DNA of 64,000 nucleotides, from positions 806,001 to 870,000 of the forward strand of contig NC_082410.1 in assembly GCF_004011695.2 (NCBI RefSeq), given 5' to 3'. Both the position numbers and the translations under genes were made by a program. The stretch is from Ascochyta rabiei. Its lineage: Eukaryota > Ascomycota > Dothideomycetes > Pleosporales > Didymellaceae. Positions 1 to 12,574 of this stretch are shown here, one piece after another. A model generated the notes under the pieces. It did no database searches and was not told the DNA's origin. It was given only the letters and a program-made list of their open reading frames with translations. Every line of letters starts with the position of its first letter. Positions within the stretch are counted from its first letter, which is position 1.

Positions 1-2388
1 TCGACGAACTCATTCCTCGCAGGAAGCCGCTCACCGCGCTGGAAGAGGCAGAGTATGACGATCGTGAGGACGAGAAGGGATTCGAGCGCGAAACCACTAT
101 GCGCAACTTTGAAAGCAGCAGGATCTTCAGGCCTCGTCTCCTCATCACCGGCTTGCAAGGCATGGGTCAACAATATCTGGGAGCTGCACTGCTCAGCAAG
201 ATTGAGGGTCTCCACGTTCAGTCTTTCGATCTGCCGACCATCTTGGAAGACTCCGCACGATCTCCTGAAGCTGCCATCACGCAACTTTTCACGGAAGTTC
301 GACGTCACAAGCCCAGTGTCATATACATCCCGGCCGTGGACGTATGGTATAACACGCTGCCTCCAGCCGCTATAAAGACCTTCAAACTTCTCCTGCGTAG
401 CATCGGTGCCAACGAACCGATTATGCTGTTAGGTGTCATGGAGCTTGAGAATGTCGAGACCAAACCCGATCGACAAATGCTGGTTGATCTCTTTGGTTTC
501 TCCCTCAGTAACCAATTCGAGCTGAACCGACCGGACCAAGAAGGACGTTCTGAATTTTTCAACTCCGTTAGCGAATACATCCGCATGTCTCCTGTCGACT
601 TTCCAGATCTCGAGAACAGAAAGAAACGAGTGCTCCCTGTTCTGGAACCTGCGCCTATCGTTGAGCCGGTTCTGGATCCGAAGGAAATCGCTGCGCGAGA
701 AAAGATGCAAAGGAAGCAAGACCAATTGACACTGAACAAGTTGAAGAGCACCATTCAACCAATCATGGACAACCTGAAGAAGAAACACAGAAGGTTCTTC
801 AAGCCGGTTCTGGACCCAAGCTGGTATGCGTACCTTATCGAGGAGCAAAATCCCAACCGTGTCACCAGTGATTTGAGCCGGGAACAGCGAGAGGCAGAAG
901 GTATGACTCGACCTTGGGAGATGTCGAAGGACAACAAGGGTGTAGGCGTGTTGCTGCACGTCGAGAGCGGCAACAAATACTACAACCTCGACCTATCACA
1001 AATTGAGCAACGGCTTTCAAACGGGTACTACAAACGCCCCAAGGATTTCTTGTTCGACATCAAAACTCTGGCTAAGGACTCGAAAACATATCAAGATGCA
1101 GAGCGAACGCTCAAAGCCAACGAGATGGTTGCGAACGTGGAAGTGGATATAGATTCTTGGTTTACCGGCAAGGATGCCCAATATTTGTGGCTAACACAGG
1201 AGTGCGATGCCCTGTATGAGCGTGAGCTGCAGCGAGCAAAGAGAGCACAGGAAAAGCGCAACCAAGCGATCGCAGAAGGCCAAGAGGTGCCTCCCGAGGT
1301 CCCCATGGTACCGCCTGAGCAGTCCCACGGGACAACAGAGACTTCAGGCCCTATCGTATTGGGTGAGCCTATACCTCGATTTCCTCCTGTCACGCCATTA
1401 CGTCCGCCTCATGACGGATCACTATCGAACGGTACAGGAGGCAGCGGTGAGCATTCACACCAAAACGGATCGACGGTGCCATCTCATGTGGCAGACGAAG
1501 ACTTGCATATGCCGGACAGCCAACAAGACATCACTGCCAGCACACAAGCCGATCTCCAGTTCCAGACACCCAGCAAGCCTAACACACAGATGACACAGAA
1601 GTCGCAAGTCTCCGCTCGAACCTTCGTCAACCCGAACATGCTGCCCCATGACTATTATAACAGTGCCAGCACCACTACATCTGGCAATCAGACCTCGAAA
1701 CGTTCCTCCGATAACAAGTTCGGTACCCAGAGCAGCAATGGTGTCAGCCATGTTGGCTTACCAGAGTTCATTGCGCCGGCCGGTGGGTCACAGCTTCCAG
1801 ACACACAAGGTACGCTAGACCTCTTTTACCGTCGTTTTGAACTCAATCCTCCTCTCTCCCGAGCACACAGCTGACTCAAGTTTCGATGCAGAACAACAAT
1901 TCATCAGCAGCCAACCATCTGGATCGCCGCCATCGCAAACTTCTCAGCCCTCGCAATCATCGCAGATGCCTGCGCCAGCTCCTCCAGCACATAAGTCGAA
2001 CATCGTCGACATACTTGCCGAGCCCCAGCCCGAGCCTCAACTCATTCTTGAAGAGAGCTCCCTTGTACAGCTTCACGGAAAGCTCGTCACGGCATCATCA
2101 GGATGCTCGCTCGAGCAACTGGAACAAGTCAATGCCGCGCTCATGGAGACCATCTGGCAGCACCGCAGAGAGTACAACCGCAACAAGGTCATCAACGCTG
2201 TTGCTGATGCGTTCAACGTCATCATTGAGGATATTGATACCATGCAGAAGATTCTCAAGCAAAGCCAAGAATACGAGGACGAGCAGCAGCAGATACAGTA
2301 TGAGTTTGACGCAAGCCAGGCCGGGGCCTACACACAGCTGCCTAGAAGTGATTACTACAGTCGAACGCAGATGGCTACGCAGATATAG
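1..2388 (+). CDS. Yta7/Abo1/ATAD2-type AAA ATPase with bromodomain (5' partial)
   Basis: This is a chromatin-associated AAA histone chaperone, which acts on H3-H4 and nucleosome density in the nucleus. The gene enters from the left edge and only its 3' part, about 774 codons, is visible. Exons are <1-1809 and 1871-2388; the 61-bp intron has donor GTACGC and acceptor ACACAG and joins in frame as ...PDTQ-ADSS. Residues about 45-57 of the fragment hold a degenerate Walker A (GLQGMGQ, with no lysine), as expected for the inactive second AAA module of this family. A bromodomain-like segment follows at about 245-390, then a long Ser/Thr/Pro/Gln-rich linker and a helical C-terminus (LEQLEQVNAALMETIW). 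The N-terminal acidic part and first AAA domain lie outside the window. The family call rests on domain order and the conserved C-terminus. Confidence 0.88.
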
Positions 2389-4618
2389 GAATCGCACGAG
2401 CCATTAGTTCTGGCAAAAGACGGGAAAACTATCCGCGGTGTCGGAGCTTGACGATGATGTTGCACAATCTTTTATTTCCTATCTTTTGGACGCTGCACTT
2501 TGCGACGCTTTGCACGACTGGCGTTTCGTTGCACTTGCAACTCTGGTTGACACATACCCCCAACTTGTATCCCAACTGTAGCTGCTTTGAAGCTGTGATT
2601 TTGCGTTCGCATTTTTAGATAGTCAATCCAATCAACATTGACGAAGCCATGCTCCCATTCCCTCGTGTATCGGGTGCGCCGGTGTCGAGGTTGTTACAAT
2701 GCACGTACCACCATCCCCAGACCCTTTGTTCTTCTTCTTCTTCTTCTTCTTCTCCAGTCACACGCCCCCGGGTTGGGGGACAATCTGCTTCTACATTTCA
2801 CTCCTAGAACAGATTCGCATCACTTGGCAGATCATCATTGGAGCATTAGAAGATGTGCAAGGAGCGCCCTTTTCAAACGTGCCGAAGGTGTGGGTGCTGG
2901 GTCTTGCAGGAAGGGTGCGGGACGATCTAGCGCTGAGTAAGGAGAGCTTGGTCGGGGTTCTATCTTAGGGTGGGTATAGAGATATTGAACCAAGCTCTTT
3001 GTTTGGGGGGGGGGATCATGGGTACATTAGTGGTCCATGATTACTTTGGTATACATAGCGTTTTGATAGCGCATTGTTGAGATAATGCAAGCCCCTCATG
3101 GACCACAATCAGAGACTCCATGTTGGTGTTTCAGTGAGTTCGTAGGAGTGAGCGTGCAAGGTACATGCAGGCGTTCGTTCGGCGTGGTTCTGTCATGTTC
3201 ATTGGCGGGTAGCAAGCTTCGAGGAACGTGCTCAAATATCAAAACGGCCCGCTGATTGATTGAAGGACGTGCTCCTGCGTCTTCAAGGTTTGGACACGCG
3301 TTGAAAACCGAGGAGTGGAGCATCGATCGCTCATTCACAGGCCACCCTTTTTAGGGATGGGCGCTAAGTGCTTGGCGCAGCCCCACGTCTACTCGTGGGT
3401 TATTGATCCTATCACGAGACAACGTCCCTCGATGTCGGAACCAGAAACGTAGATCTCAACACTGTGTCTCATTCAAATCGGTATCCACTCGAAATGTCAT
3501 GCGAGGCCACGTCGATGCTTCTTTGCGGCTGAATTCGCTGGCTTTCCGTTGATGCGTTCATGGCGCACGGCAGCCTCCCACGATGACCGGCATGCAGCTG
3601 ACAGAACGTGGCTGGCAGCATATTTGAGAGAATGTCCGGCTTGAATGTCCGGCTAAACGCGTACCCCTGCTGCATTGACTAAATGAAGAACCTCGAAGCG
3701 TACCGGCTTTGGCGAAGAGGACAGACACGTCATCCAACATGGAAGGCTTGCTTCAACTTCGCCCACTCGACGAGCTCTCCATTCCATGTAGGACCCCAAG
3801 CGGGCATTTGTGGGTTCTGGAAGTCTTCTACACTCGCTGACATTGCCGTTTACCGAGCACCTACACAACTCGCGATCCCGCATGATGCCGACGCCTATCA
3901 ACGACAGAAAGGCACTTTACCCGAACAAACACTTGCCATGTAGCCTAGAAACGCCGCCAAGCCTCCTTCACGGTCCATACTAGCCTACAATAACAGATTA
4001 CAGGGCTCATACGATCGGTCAGCACATGCGAACAACGACAACGTCAGATGATGCCATGTGTCACCCAATCACAGTAAGCACGACACGGAAACCCCATACA
4101 AGCGTGATGGCAGCCAGATTGAGCGCCTCGGACGCCATTATACCACCGGCCTTGTTTGCTCTCCACTAGGTGCCGTAACGCTCTATTACTCTGCTCGCTT
4201 TGTTCCAAAATCCGCCCTGTTTGGTTTAGATTACACATTGCCGCCCTCGATGCCACGCGAGCACGAATCTTACTCCTGGGTTCACTCTTCTAGTCAGAGA
4301 CTAACTACCGGTTCGAACACTACAGTGGGTCCCCAGATTACAGTTTGCATACTGTTGTCAGCCCTCAGGACCACTCAGCACGCGCCTGGACCCTGCTGCA
4401 GCCGCTGGACTCGTATATCACCACCGTACCCCCATAGTCGTACCGGCGTTCCTCCTGTTCGCTTCTTTGTGACTCTTTGCGGACACGGTTCCATTTTCTC
4501 TTCAATCCTGACATTCACTTCGACATGATACCAGCGCAGACTCCTTCGATGATCTGCCTTGGATCGTGATTCAGCAGCAATTGGGCTCTGCAAAATTTCA
4601 TTGCTGGGATTTCAAGAC
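2389..4618. other. Intergenic stretch, no gene recognised
   Basis: The stretch holds the 3' UTR of the Yta7-like gene and presumably the promoter and 5' leader of the receptor gene. It contains a (TTC)n tract at 2728-2753 and a run of 10 G at 3005-3014. Open frames here are short, overlap one another on both strands and resemble no family known to me. Confidence 0.6.
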
Positions 4619-5892
4619 ATGATCAACTCCGAGACCCTGGACGATGCTTCGGGCAGCTTCGTACTACCGGCAGAAATACATCCGTGGCTAAGGGCGGTTG
4701 TGGCACTGGGTTTCATCTCCTTCGCAGCATCAATAACACTTCTCTCCATCCTCACCTACAAGCTCATATCCTGGCACATCAAGTCGAAGCGGAGCAACCA
4801 ATTCGTCATCCTCATTTTCAACCTTCTCTGGGCGGACATACAACAAGCGCTTGCTTTTCTGCTGAATGTCGAGTGGCTAAGATTAGGCTCGTTGCAAGTA
4901 GAGAACCCGATATGCTTTGCCCAAGGTTGGCTCGTCTCGACTGGTGACCTTGGGAGTGGAGTCTGGTGCTTTGCGATTGGACTACATACTTTCGCATCGG
5001 TAATACTCGATTACAGACTAAAACCAAAGGCCTTCTACGCTACAATTGCTGCAGCATGGGTCTTCATCATTGGTGTCTCGTCAATCGGCATCGGTTTACA
5101 TTCGACAAACTTTTACGTACGGTCTGGAGTATGGTGCTGGATTCACCACGATTTCAAAGACCTTAGGCTGTGGACCCACTACATCTGGATCTTCATTTTG
5201 TAAGTCTACACTACGAAAAGATCAGGAAGGTGTGTCCTGACAGTAGCAGCCAGTTCAGCAATGTCCTCATCTACGCCTTCATCTACGCAATTCTCCTCCA
5301 CCGGATTCGCACCAGCTACTATACCCCCGAAGAATCGAAACGGGTCAAAGCAATATCAAACCTCATGGTAGTCTACCCTGTCGTCTATGTCATTTGCACG
5401 CTCCCACTCGCATCTGCGCGTATGGCTGCCATGACCGGAAATCCACCTTCACTGGCCCGCCTCTGCCTGTCCGGCGCAATGATTACGTCGAACGGCTGGC
5501 TTGACGTCCTCCTATATACATGCACTCGCCGTATCATGATCTTCAGCGACGAGCCACCCGCCGACGACATTGGTTTCGACACCTTCTCTACATTCTGGCA
5601 CGGGAAGCCTACACGGTTCGGGGGCGAGACTACTATCGAAGCTCTGAACTCGAGAAAACACAGGAAGAACGCAAGCAGAAGCGTGTTGCCGTCCGGGAGA
5701 GAGAGCCAGGATGATTTGTTTCCTTATGGGAGCAAGGACATCAAGCTCGTGATGACGACGCAGGTTACTAGTGAACCTGCGAACCAGGAGGAAATCGATG
5801 AGATGGAGGCAGGGGTAAGAGTACGGCCTAGGTCCCCACTGAGTCAGTGGAGCGAGGACACGAGGAGCATGAAGACCTTGAGCCCTATATAA
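4619..5892 (+). CDS. Seven-transmembrane receptor (fungal GPCR, Git3/cAMP-receptor-like)
   Basis: This is a predicted plasma-membrane G-protein-coupled receptor of about 407 aa. Exons are 4619-5199 and 5250-5892. The donor is GTAAGT; several AGs lie close together, and 5249 is chosen because it gives HYIWIFI-FQFSNVLIYAF, a continuous fifth helix. Seven hydrophobic segments are visible, five in exon 1 and the start of exon 2, then VVYPVVYVICTLPLAS and the seventh around NGWLDVLLYTCTRR. The N-terminus is short and outside, and the cytoplasmic tail of about 125 residues is rich in charged residues. The layout fits the Git3/cAMP-receptor-like receptors that signal nutrients through G alpha and cAMP, but the ligand cannot be read from sequence. 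The first ATG of the frame is 4619; the upstream in-frame extension lacks an ATG. It converges on the DUF2264 gene, with 160 bp between stops. Confidence 0.75.
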
Positions 5893-6052
5893 GGGACTCT
5901 AGAGGTCACCGATCACATGTTAGATACTCAGCCGTAAGGCGTATAGACCAAATGAACCATTTCACCTCTGAATTTCCAACCTCAGCTGTAGATCTCATGG
6001 CTGCAAAGTGGTTCTAAAATTGGTTTACACCACGAGAGCAATGAGCTGTAAT

Positions 6053-8063
6053 CTACTTGCTCTCATCAATCTCCTCCTGTACCCACTTTGGCAGGGTAGG
6101 CTTCTTATCCCATCCCTCTTTCCAGCTCTTCTTCCATCCTTCAACACTGCTCGGTAGCGCAAACACCGCAGTAACGAACCACGAAGTCGAACCTGCCTTT
6201 AGCTCATTACGCAGCAACGGAACTACACTTCTTGCCTCAACGAGGTTGCTGTTCGCATCTGCCTGTAAGATGTGTCCAAGCCTGCCCGCCGATGACAACT
6301 CTGCAATACCCACAGCTCCGGAACGTGAAGCAGCAAGGGCGCTCTGATCGCCCTCCTTCCCGCCTTCAGGAAGCGACTCATCGAATCCACTGAACACCCG
6401 TCCATCAGACGCCTTAGCACCGTGAATCGCAAAAGCACCCTCGGCAGTCAACACATCGCGGCCAGTCATAATCTTGTGGACCCTCACATGCCAGTTCGGT
6501 GTCTCCTCAGTAGGGGGGATCAGGAAGGTCTGCACCTCGACATCCGGCCACGGCTTCATACTGCTCACGAGCACGGGCAGTCCGTCGAACGTCTCGATGC
6601 TCGAGTCGCCATTGTGCGCTCTGCGCATTTTCCACAGCTCGCCTCCGTCGTCGGACAATGCGAGCGAGGACTCGGGAACAAACTGCTCTAGCTCTTGGTA
6701 GCCCGTGGATACGGAGTACGCAAACGCGGAACTGTATGCGAATTTGCCGTACTTGGCGTTGGAGTTCTTGATCGCATAGTGGCACGACTGTCCGCTGCTA
6801 AGGAGGAAAGAGTGGCCTCCACTTCGCACGACGATTTGGCGTGGGTGCTTTAGGGGTCGTGCGATGCGCTCATTAGCGTATGGATGGGGCTCTTCTTTGG
6901 CCTGCCAGAAGGGGTGGTCTTTTGAGGCGGCCAGGGGAGCGAAGGCGAGCATGCACCAGTACGGCGAGCCAGGGGAGTTGTAGTTCTCTGCAAGATAGGT
7001 ATTGGGGTATGAGTAGCCGAGGGTGAGCATGCCGTTGGACTGGAAGATGTCGGGTTGTGTCGTCCACCAGCGCAGGTTGCGCAGCCATATTCCCTTCACA
7101 ACACCCCAGGATAAGGGGGCGGGAAGCTCAACATCAGCGAATGCTAGAGATCCCCAGAATGCGACCATGGCAAAGCGATAGGTCAATGAGCGACCAAAGG
7201 TTATTGCACGACCTTCAGGGTCGAAGTAATGAACGAAGTCTTGGGCGTAGAGTCGTGCGCGTTCCTTGTATTCTGAGGCCTGTTCGGGGTCGATATCTGC
7301 GGCGAGCTTGGCGTAGAGGAGCTGGAGATATTGAATCGCGAAAGAACCGGAGTAGTAGTCCATCTGACGGTAGTGCTCTGGTCCATCATTGCTCCAGCCA
7401 TCACCACGGTAGAAAGTGTTGAGTTGTTTGATGTCTGACTTGACAAGGTCCTTGTTCCAGTTTGCGCCGTTCTTCGCAAGTCCAAGGTTGGCGAAGACAC
7501 GGAACCATAGCCTGCACAGTTCTCAGTATTGTAACCTCAGAGAAAATTTGGATGCATAGACGGGAGACATACCAATTCGTGTTTGGCATTTCTTTGCCGT
7601 TCATACTGCCTAGCCATGTCTCGACATTCTTCTTCTGCTTCTCTGTCAGTGGGTCCCAGAATTGCTTGTTTGCAACAGCAAGCGTGAACCCAATGGGGCA
7701 CGCCTCCACCATCCTCTGATCGATATCCTCCATATAGCCCCAAAATCCAGGACTCTCAGGGTCTGTTCCGTTCACCAAGCCCTCAACAAACTTGTCAGTC
7801 GCAGCATATTCACTACCTCCAGCCAACAAGGCCGCAAGACCCCACAGCGGTCTCGCAAAGCCTTCGACCTGCGCTGCAGTTTCATCAAAGCGAGTTCCAG
7901 TCGAGCCGACTTTGATCATGGAACTATAGTCCGAGAAGCCCGCCAAGAGCGGATCGAGTAACGACGTCGCAGCCTTGACAGCATCATCTCTGTTGCGCAG
8001 CGGATTCGTGGAGAAAGCGTGGAGGGGAAACGCGCGGTTGGCGTCTGCCGTGGCGACACTCAT
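6053..8063 (-). CDS. DUF2264 family protein
   Basis: This 649-aa protein belongs to the DUF2264 family of fungi and bacteria. Its members are thought to have an alpha/alpha-toroid fold related to glycoside hydrolases, but no reaction is established. Exons on the minus strand are 8063-7573 and 7511-6053. The 61-bp intron (donor GTATGT, acceptor GTGCAG) joins ...[14 protein letters not shown], a typical core of the family. Other supporting segments are [12 protein letters not shown] near residue 70, [14 protein letters not shown] after the splice and the Trp-rich [14 protein letters not shown] see no signal peptide or membrane segment, so it is probably cytosolic. The ATG at 8063 is the only sensible start. 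An oligosaccharide or uronic-acid substrate is possible but unproven. Confidence 0.85.
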
Positions 8064-9565
8064 GATTCGCCGAAACCAATGGTCTCTTCACTACGTTCCG
8101 TAGGCGTGGGTTGCGAGGCGTCAAGACTCGCAATAATTATTGCGCTGAGTTTCCGTCAGCGGTGGGCCCTATGTCCGGTCCGCGGTCGCAAGCAAACAAC
8201 AACAAGCGACACGACACAAATGTGTTTGTGGCTTGGTTGCAGGATCGATAATGACTGGCGTGAGATCGTGCAGGTTGAAGCAGCGCCCAGAGGTTCCAAG
8301 AGTTTAAGGCGAGAATGCGGAGCCGAATCGAGCGGTGCCAAAATGCTTGACTGGGAAGCCGGGATAGTGCGGCTTTCGTTGGAACAACGAGGTCCTAATG
8401 TCACTGGCGTGTGTGCGAACGACATTGGCGGGTTCCTTTATATTACCCTTTAACCGTCGGTACTCGGGTTATTGATAGGCTACTAGGCCGCGTTGCAGAT
8501 TGTCGTTGCCCGACCCATTTTCCTGCGTGCGACCACCGCGTAATCACGATTTTTTGGGCAAAGTCGATTCAGCAACCTGCGCTAAACTCCACAGTATCGT
8601 ACAGTAAATCCACAAATTTTACCTTCGCGGATGGACCGGCTGTGGGGGTGTTCACAACGAGTTTGAGGCACGGATAAATGCGCGGGACATGGCTCTGCGC
8701 CCGAGAACAGACTAGGGCCCCACTACCCCAGATGTGCACCGACTTGAGGTCGGTAGTGGGGAAAAGCGGACTGCAAACATACCAATCCTTTGGATCCTTG
8801 AAGCCAGTCAGGCTGGCTCTCTTGTATTATTCCTGCCTCATAGTTAAGTAAAAGACTACAGCGCTCTCTGCAACTTACCAAGAATTGCGTAAAACCCAGT
8901 AAAGGTCTCCAAGCTGAATTCGAAAAAATTGAAAAAGTCCAGAATCGATAGCTACTACACTCGGTTTTTGTCTGCAACATGGGAGGGGGCGAGGCCCCAA
9001 GGCCTCCATGAAACGCCAAGACCCCACACTTGCTTCGCATGCTGTCGTTGACGAGGAGGGGACGCCACGTCCTCCCGCTGTTGGCGGAACTTCACGCTGT
9101 GCTTGGCTGTTCCAAGACGCAAATTCACTCTTCCACAAATGGCGGGTGGTGAATTGCGCCAAGCCAAGCAACTTGTCTGCAAGCGGAAGCCAAGAGGTCG
9201 AACGTGAGCAGCATCTCACTGGACGGAACAAACAGAGACGCTCTCTGGATCTTCTGACGAAGCTCCTTTGGGAGATGGACGCTCTGTTCAACGTGCATGT
9301 GGAGGGTGCCATCCAGTCTGGAGTCCGGGGAGAGACTGGGGCAGAGGACCGCGGCGTTGGTTACCCCGTCTTGACAGGGAGCTTGGACCGCTGTATGTGC
9401 AGTTATATAGATATCAAGGGGTTCGCATTCGGAAATCTTCCAATCTGTGGAGACTTCTCTCTTTTTCCTCACATTCACTGGCATCGTCGACCAGCATTGG
9501 AGCAGGGTAAAGACTTGACTTGATCCCAAGGCCAACGCAATCTTCGCATCCTACAAACCGTCATC
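8064..9565. other. Intergenic stretch between divergent genes
   Basis: This is the shared upstream region of the DUF2264 gene (minus) and the MFS transporter gene (plus). It contains a hairpin at 8718-8761, listed separately. The last 80 bases before the transporter ATG are pyrimidine-rich, as is common in fungal 5' leaders. Open frames here have no recognisable content. Confidence 0.55.
8718..8761. repeat. Hairpin with two competing pairings
   Basis: CCCCACTACC at 8718-8727 pairs perfectly with GGTAGTGGGG at 8752-8761. A second stem, ACCGAC at 8738-8743 with GTCGGT at 8749-8754, overlaps the right arm, so only one of the two can form at a time. It lies about 800 bp upstream of the transporter ATG and 650 bp upstream of the DUF2264 ATG. 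Its function is unknown. Confidence 0.5.
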
Positions 9566-11453
9566 ATGAGCGGACGCCCCAGTACCGGCGCTCGCTTCAT
9601 CAGGGCCATCGTCAAGAACGATGCCGTCAAGCAGGATCCCCCGGAGATCTACGGCTGGCGTGCCTTTGCCATGGCTGGCTCCGCTTGTTTTGGAGGCATG
9701 CTTTTCGGTTTCGATATTGGTACTATTGGAGGTGTTCTTGAGCTGAAGGAGTTCCAGCAGTATGCTATTCAACTACTCTTCGATGTCTACACACGGCTGA
9801 CGTGCATTGCAGGAAGTATGATCTCATCAACAAGTCTACTAAAGCGCGTGCCGATCTCAATGCCAATATCGCCTCGACTCTACAGGCTGGATGTTTCCTC
9901 GGTTGTTTCATTGCTTCCTGGATGGCCGACAAGTATGGCCGCAGGTGGACGCTTCAGCTTGCCGGTCTTGTCACCATCGTTGGTTGTGTCATACAGGCCG
10001 CTGCCTCCGGTAGCATCGAAGCCATGTACATCGGTCGTCTCGTTGCTGGTCTCGGTGTCGGTGCTGCCTCCATGGTCGTCCCTCTTTACATCTCCGAAAA
10101 CGCTCCTCGTGCCATCCGTGGTGGTCTTACAGGTCTCTACCAACTGTTCATCGCCACTGGAACGTGTCTGGCCTTCTGGGTCAACTACGGTTCGCTGTTG
10201 CACATTTCCGGCAGCCAGGCTGTCTACATTGTCCCCCTTGCTCTCCAGGCTCTTCCTGCTGTCCTCCTCTGGATCTGCATGGCCCTGAATAAGGAATCTC
10301 CTCGTTTCCTCGCCAAGCAAGACCGCTGGGAGGAGGCCACTTCAGTTCTCGCCCGCGTCCGTAACTTGCCTGCGTCCCATGAATACGTTGCCGCTGAGCT
10401 CAAGGATATTGCCGACCAGCTCGAGCATGAGCGTATGCTCATCGCCGGTGCTACCGTCAAAGATTTGCTGAAGGAGATGTTCACCATCCCCGGTAACCGA
10501 AAGCGTGCTCTACTGTCCATCGGCCTCATGATCTGCCAGCAGATGACTGGTACTAATGCTATCAACTACTACGCACCCCAGATCTTCAAGGCGCTCGGTC
10601 TCGAAGGCAACGAGGTCAAGCTCTTCGCTACTGGCATTTACGGAATTGTGAAAATGATTGCCTGTCTGGCCTTCTTGATCTTCGCAGCTGACTCTCTGGG
10701 TCGTCGTCGTTCGCTTCTCTGGACCTCAGTTGCACAGGGTCTCGCCATGCTCTACATCGGCCTCTACATGCGCTTTGATCCCCCAGTGCCGGGCAAGGCT
10801 GTCCCTGGTGCTGGATACTTTGCTCTTGTCTGTGTATTCCTCTTCGCCGGTTTCTTCCAGTTCGGCTGGGGTCCCGTGTGCTGGATCTACGTCTCTGAGA
10901 TCCCTGCCGCGCGTCTTCGATCGCTCAACGTCGCTATCGCTGCTGGTATGTCCCCAACGGCAACGAAATTGATCCAGGAGATGCTAACTGTCTTCCAGCA
11001 ACCCAATGGCTATTTAATTTTGTTGTAGCTAGAGCGACGCCCGTGATGATGACAACTGTGGGCTTCAATGGTTACGGGTAAGTTGAGTCCTCTGTGGTGG
11101 TTCCAGAACTCGCTTTCACTGGGTCTTGAGTTTTGGCCTGTGCGCAGCACATTGCGCACAGGACCAGGACCCCAGGGGAACGCGCACTTCAAAACAATAG
11201 AGTACTAACAGATATCAGTACTTTCCTCATCTACGGATGTTTCTGCTTTTCCATGTTCTTCTTCGTCTGGTTCCTCGTTCCCGAGACCAAGGGTCTGTCC
11301 CTCGAGAAGATGGACGACCTGTTCGGTATCACCGAGCTCATCAAGAACATCGAGGCTGACCGTGAGGGCCGCGCCTCCATGACTGAAGTCGGAATCGACG
11401 GTAAGGAGGTCATCCGTGAGGAGCGCAAGGAGGTCGCACCCAACACTCACTGA
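9566..11453 (+). CDS. MFS sugar/quinate-type transporter
   Basis: This is a 12-helix major facilitator of the sugar porter family, 546 aa, predicted to import a sugar or sugar acid across the plasma membrane by proton symport. Exons are 9566-9759, 9813-10945, 10999-11077 and 11219-11453. The introns are 53, 53 and 141 bp, and the last has a perfect CTAAC branch point. Family signatures are GFDIGTIGG in helix 1, ADKYGRRW after helix 2, [20 protein letters not shown] in helices 4-5, [17 protein letters not shown] in helix 7 and [16 protein letters not shown] after helix 12. The long C-terminal motif and the FQQKYDL loop resemble quinate permeases (QutD/qa-y) and D-galacturonate transporters more than hexose carriers, but the substrate remains an inference. 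No quinate catabolic genes lie nearby. Confidence 0.9.
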
Positions 11454-12574
11454 AAAACGATTAAAATGTCAAACCGTGCTTGCTAGCATGACGGAGCTTG
11501 GCTTTGGCATCTTTCTAGTTATGTACAGTGACATGTTGTAGTATGATCAGTAATGAAGCAAGACTTCGTGTCACTCTTTACAATGAACTTTCCAAACGAG
11601 TTTCATTGTTGATCGGAGTCGGAACTTGGGAGAAGTGCCAGTGATTAAACTAAGCAGCAAGTTTTGACCACTCTCTGAAAGCGCTTATCACAGGTGGGGG
11701 TCATTGTTAGACGCATACATGTTGATCCTGAGGGTGTTTTTGATTGACTACAGAAGACGAAAGGTTACGAATATCAAGCTTGTCAACAACCAAATCTCTG
11801 ACTGCCCAAGCCACCCATCCCTTCTCCAATATTTTGAGAAAACAATCAAAGAAAACAGAAAAACCATAGCTTAGAAATCAACTCAACATTACTCTTTCGC
11901 CAAAAGTCCATCAAAAATTATTCAGAGGCTTGATATATTGTTTGTTTTGTTTTCAATTATTCTGACAAATGAACATATCAGACGCTCCCAGCAACAACCT
12001 CCACAGTCTTTTCGAGGAACAAATCTAGAACAACGCTGGTTGGAAGGCAAGAATACACACCCACCGAGACATATATGCCAAAGCAAGTCAGTTTGATAGC
12101 TCCATATCCGTCTCTAATTACAAAGAGCTGACGGCCCAGCACTGTTGCCACCACCAGGTCTTATGCTTGCACTACCAACTATACCTGCCGATAGGCAACG
12201 GCTGGTCAGAGTCTTCGTCGAACATCTCTTCTCTCACCTCTGTTTTCAATCCACGCCGAGGCAGCCTCCGACGCGGCACCTGTTGGTTGACTAGTTTGAA
12301 CTCATCCTCTCCATCAGAATCAAGATCACGCCGGCTCTTCAGCCCTGACATGATATTTTGTTGACGGGTTTGGTAACAGTGGAAAATCCTGTCAGTAAAA
12401 ACGGAAGGTCACTGGAAACATACTGTAAAGCAAAGGCAAGGTGAAGGCGCTAGACAGCCTTATATCTGGACCGTCTCCCCTCAATCTCTCACCTTATTTT
12501 CGAGATCACCGATTACAGCTGTTCCTCACTTCTTCTTCTTCTCTTGGACAACACACTCCATCACAACACGAAAC
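11454..12574. other. Intergenic stretch, no gene recognised
   Basis: The stretch holds the transporter 3' UTR and then AT-richer sequence at about 11800-11960. A pyrimidine-rich leader (CTTCTTCTTCTCTTGG at about 12530-12547) sits directly in front of the small gene at 12575. A 65-codon frame at 12167-12364 has no supporting features. Confidence 0.5.

Noticed and set aside
4295..4345. Possible tRNA because of GGTTCGAAC near 4312
   Set aside because: No matching acceptor stem, anticodon arm or A box could be arranged around it.
4559..4618. Upstream extension of the receptor frame
   Set aside because: The extension starts with TTG and is not preceded by an in-frame ATG; the first ATG at 4619 fits a short outside N-terminus.
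9566..11453. Quinate-utilisation gene cluster
   Set aside because: The transporter resembles quinate permeases, but no dehydrogenase, dehydratase or qa-type regulator lies in the window.
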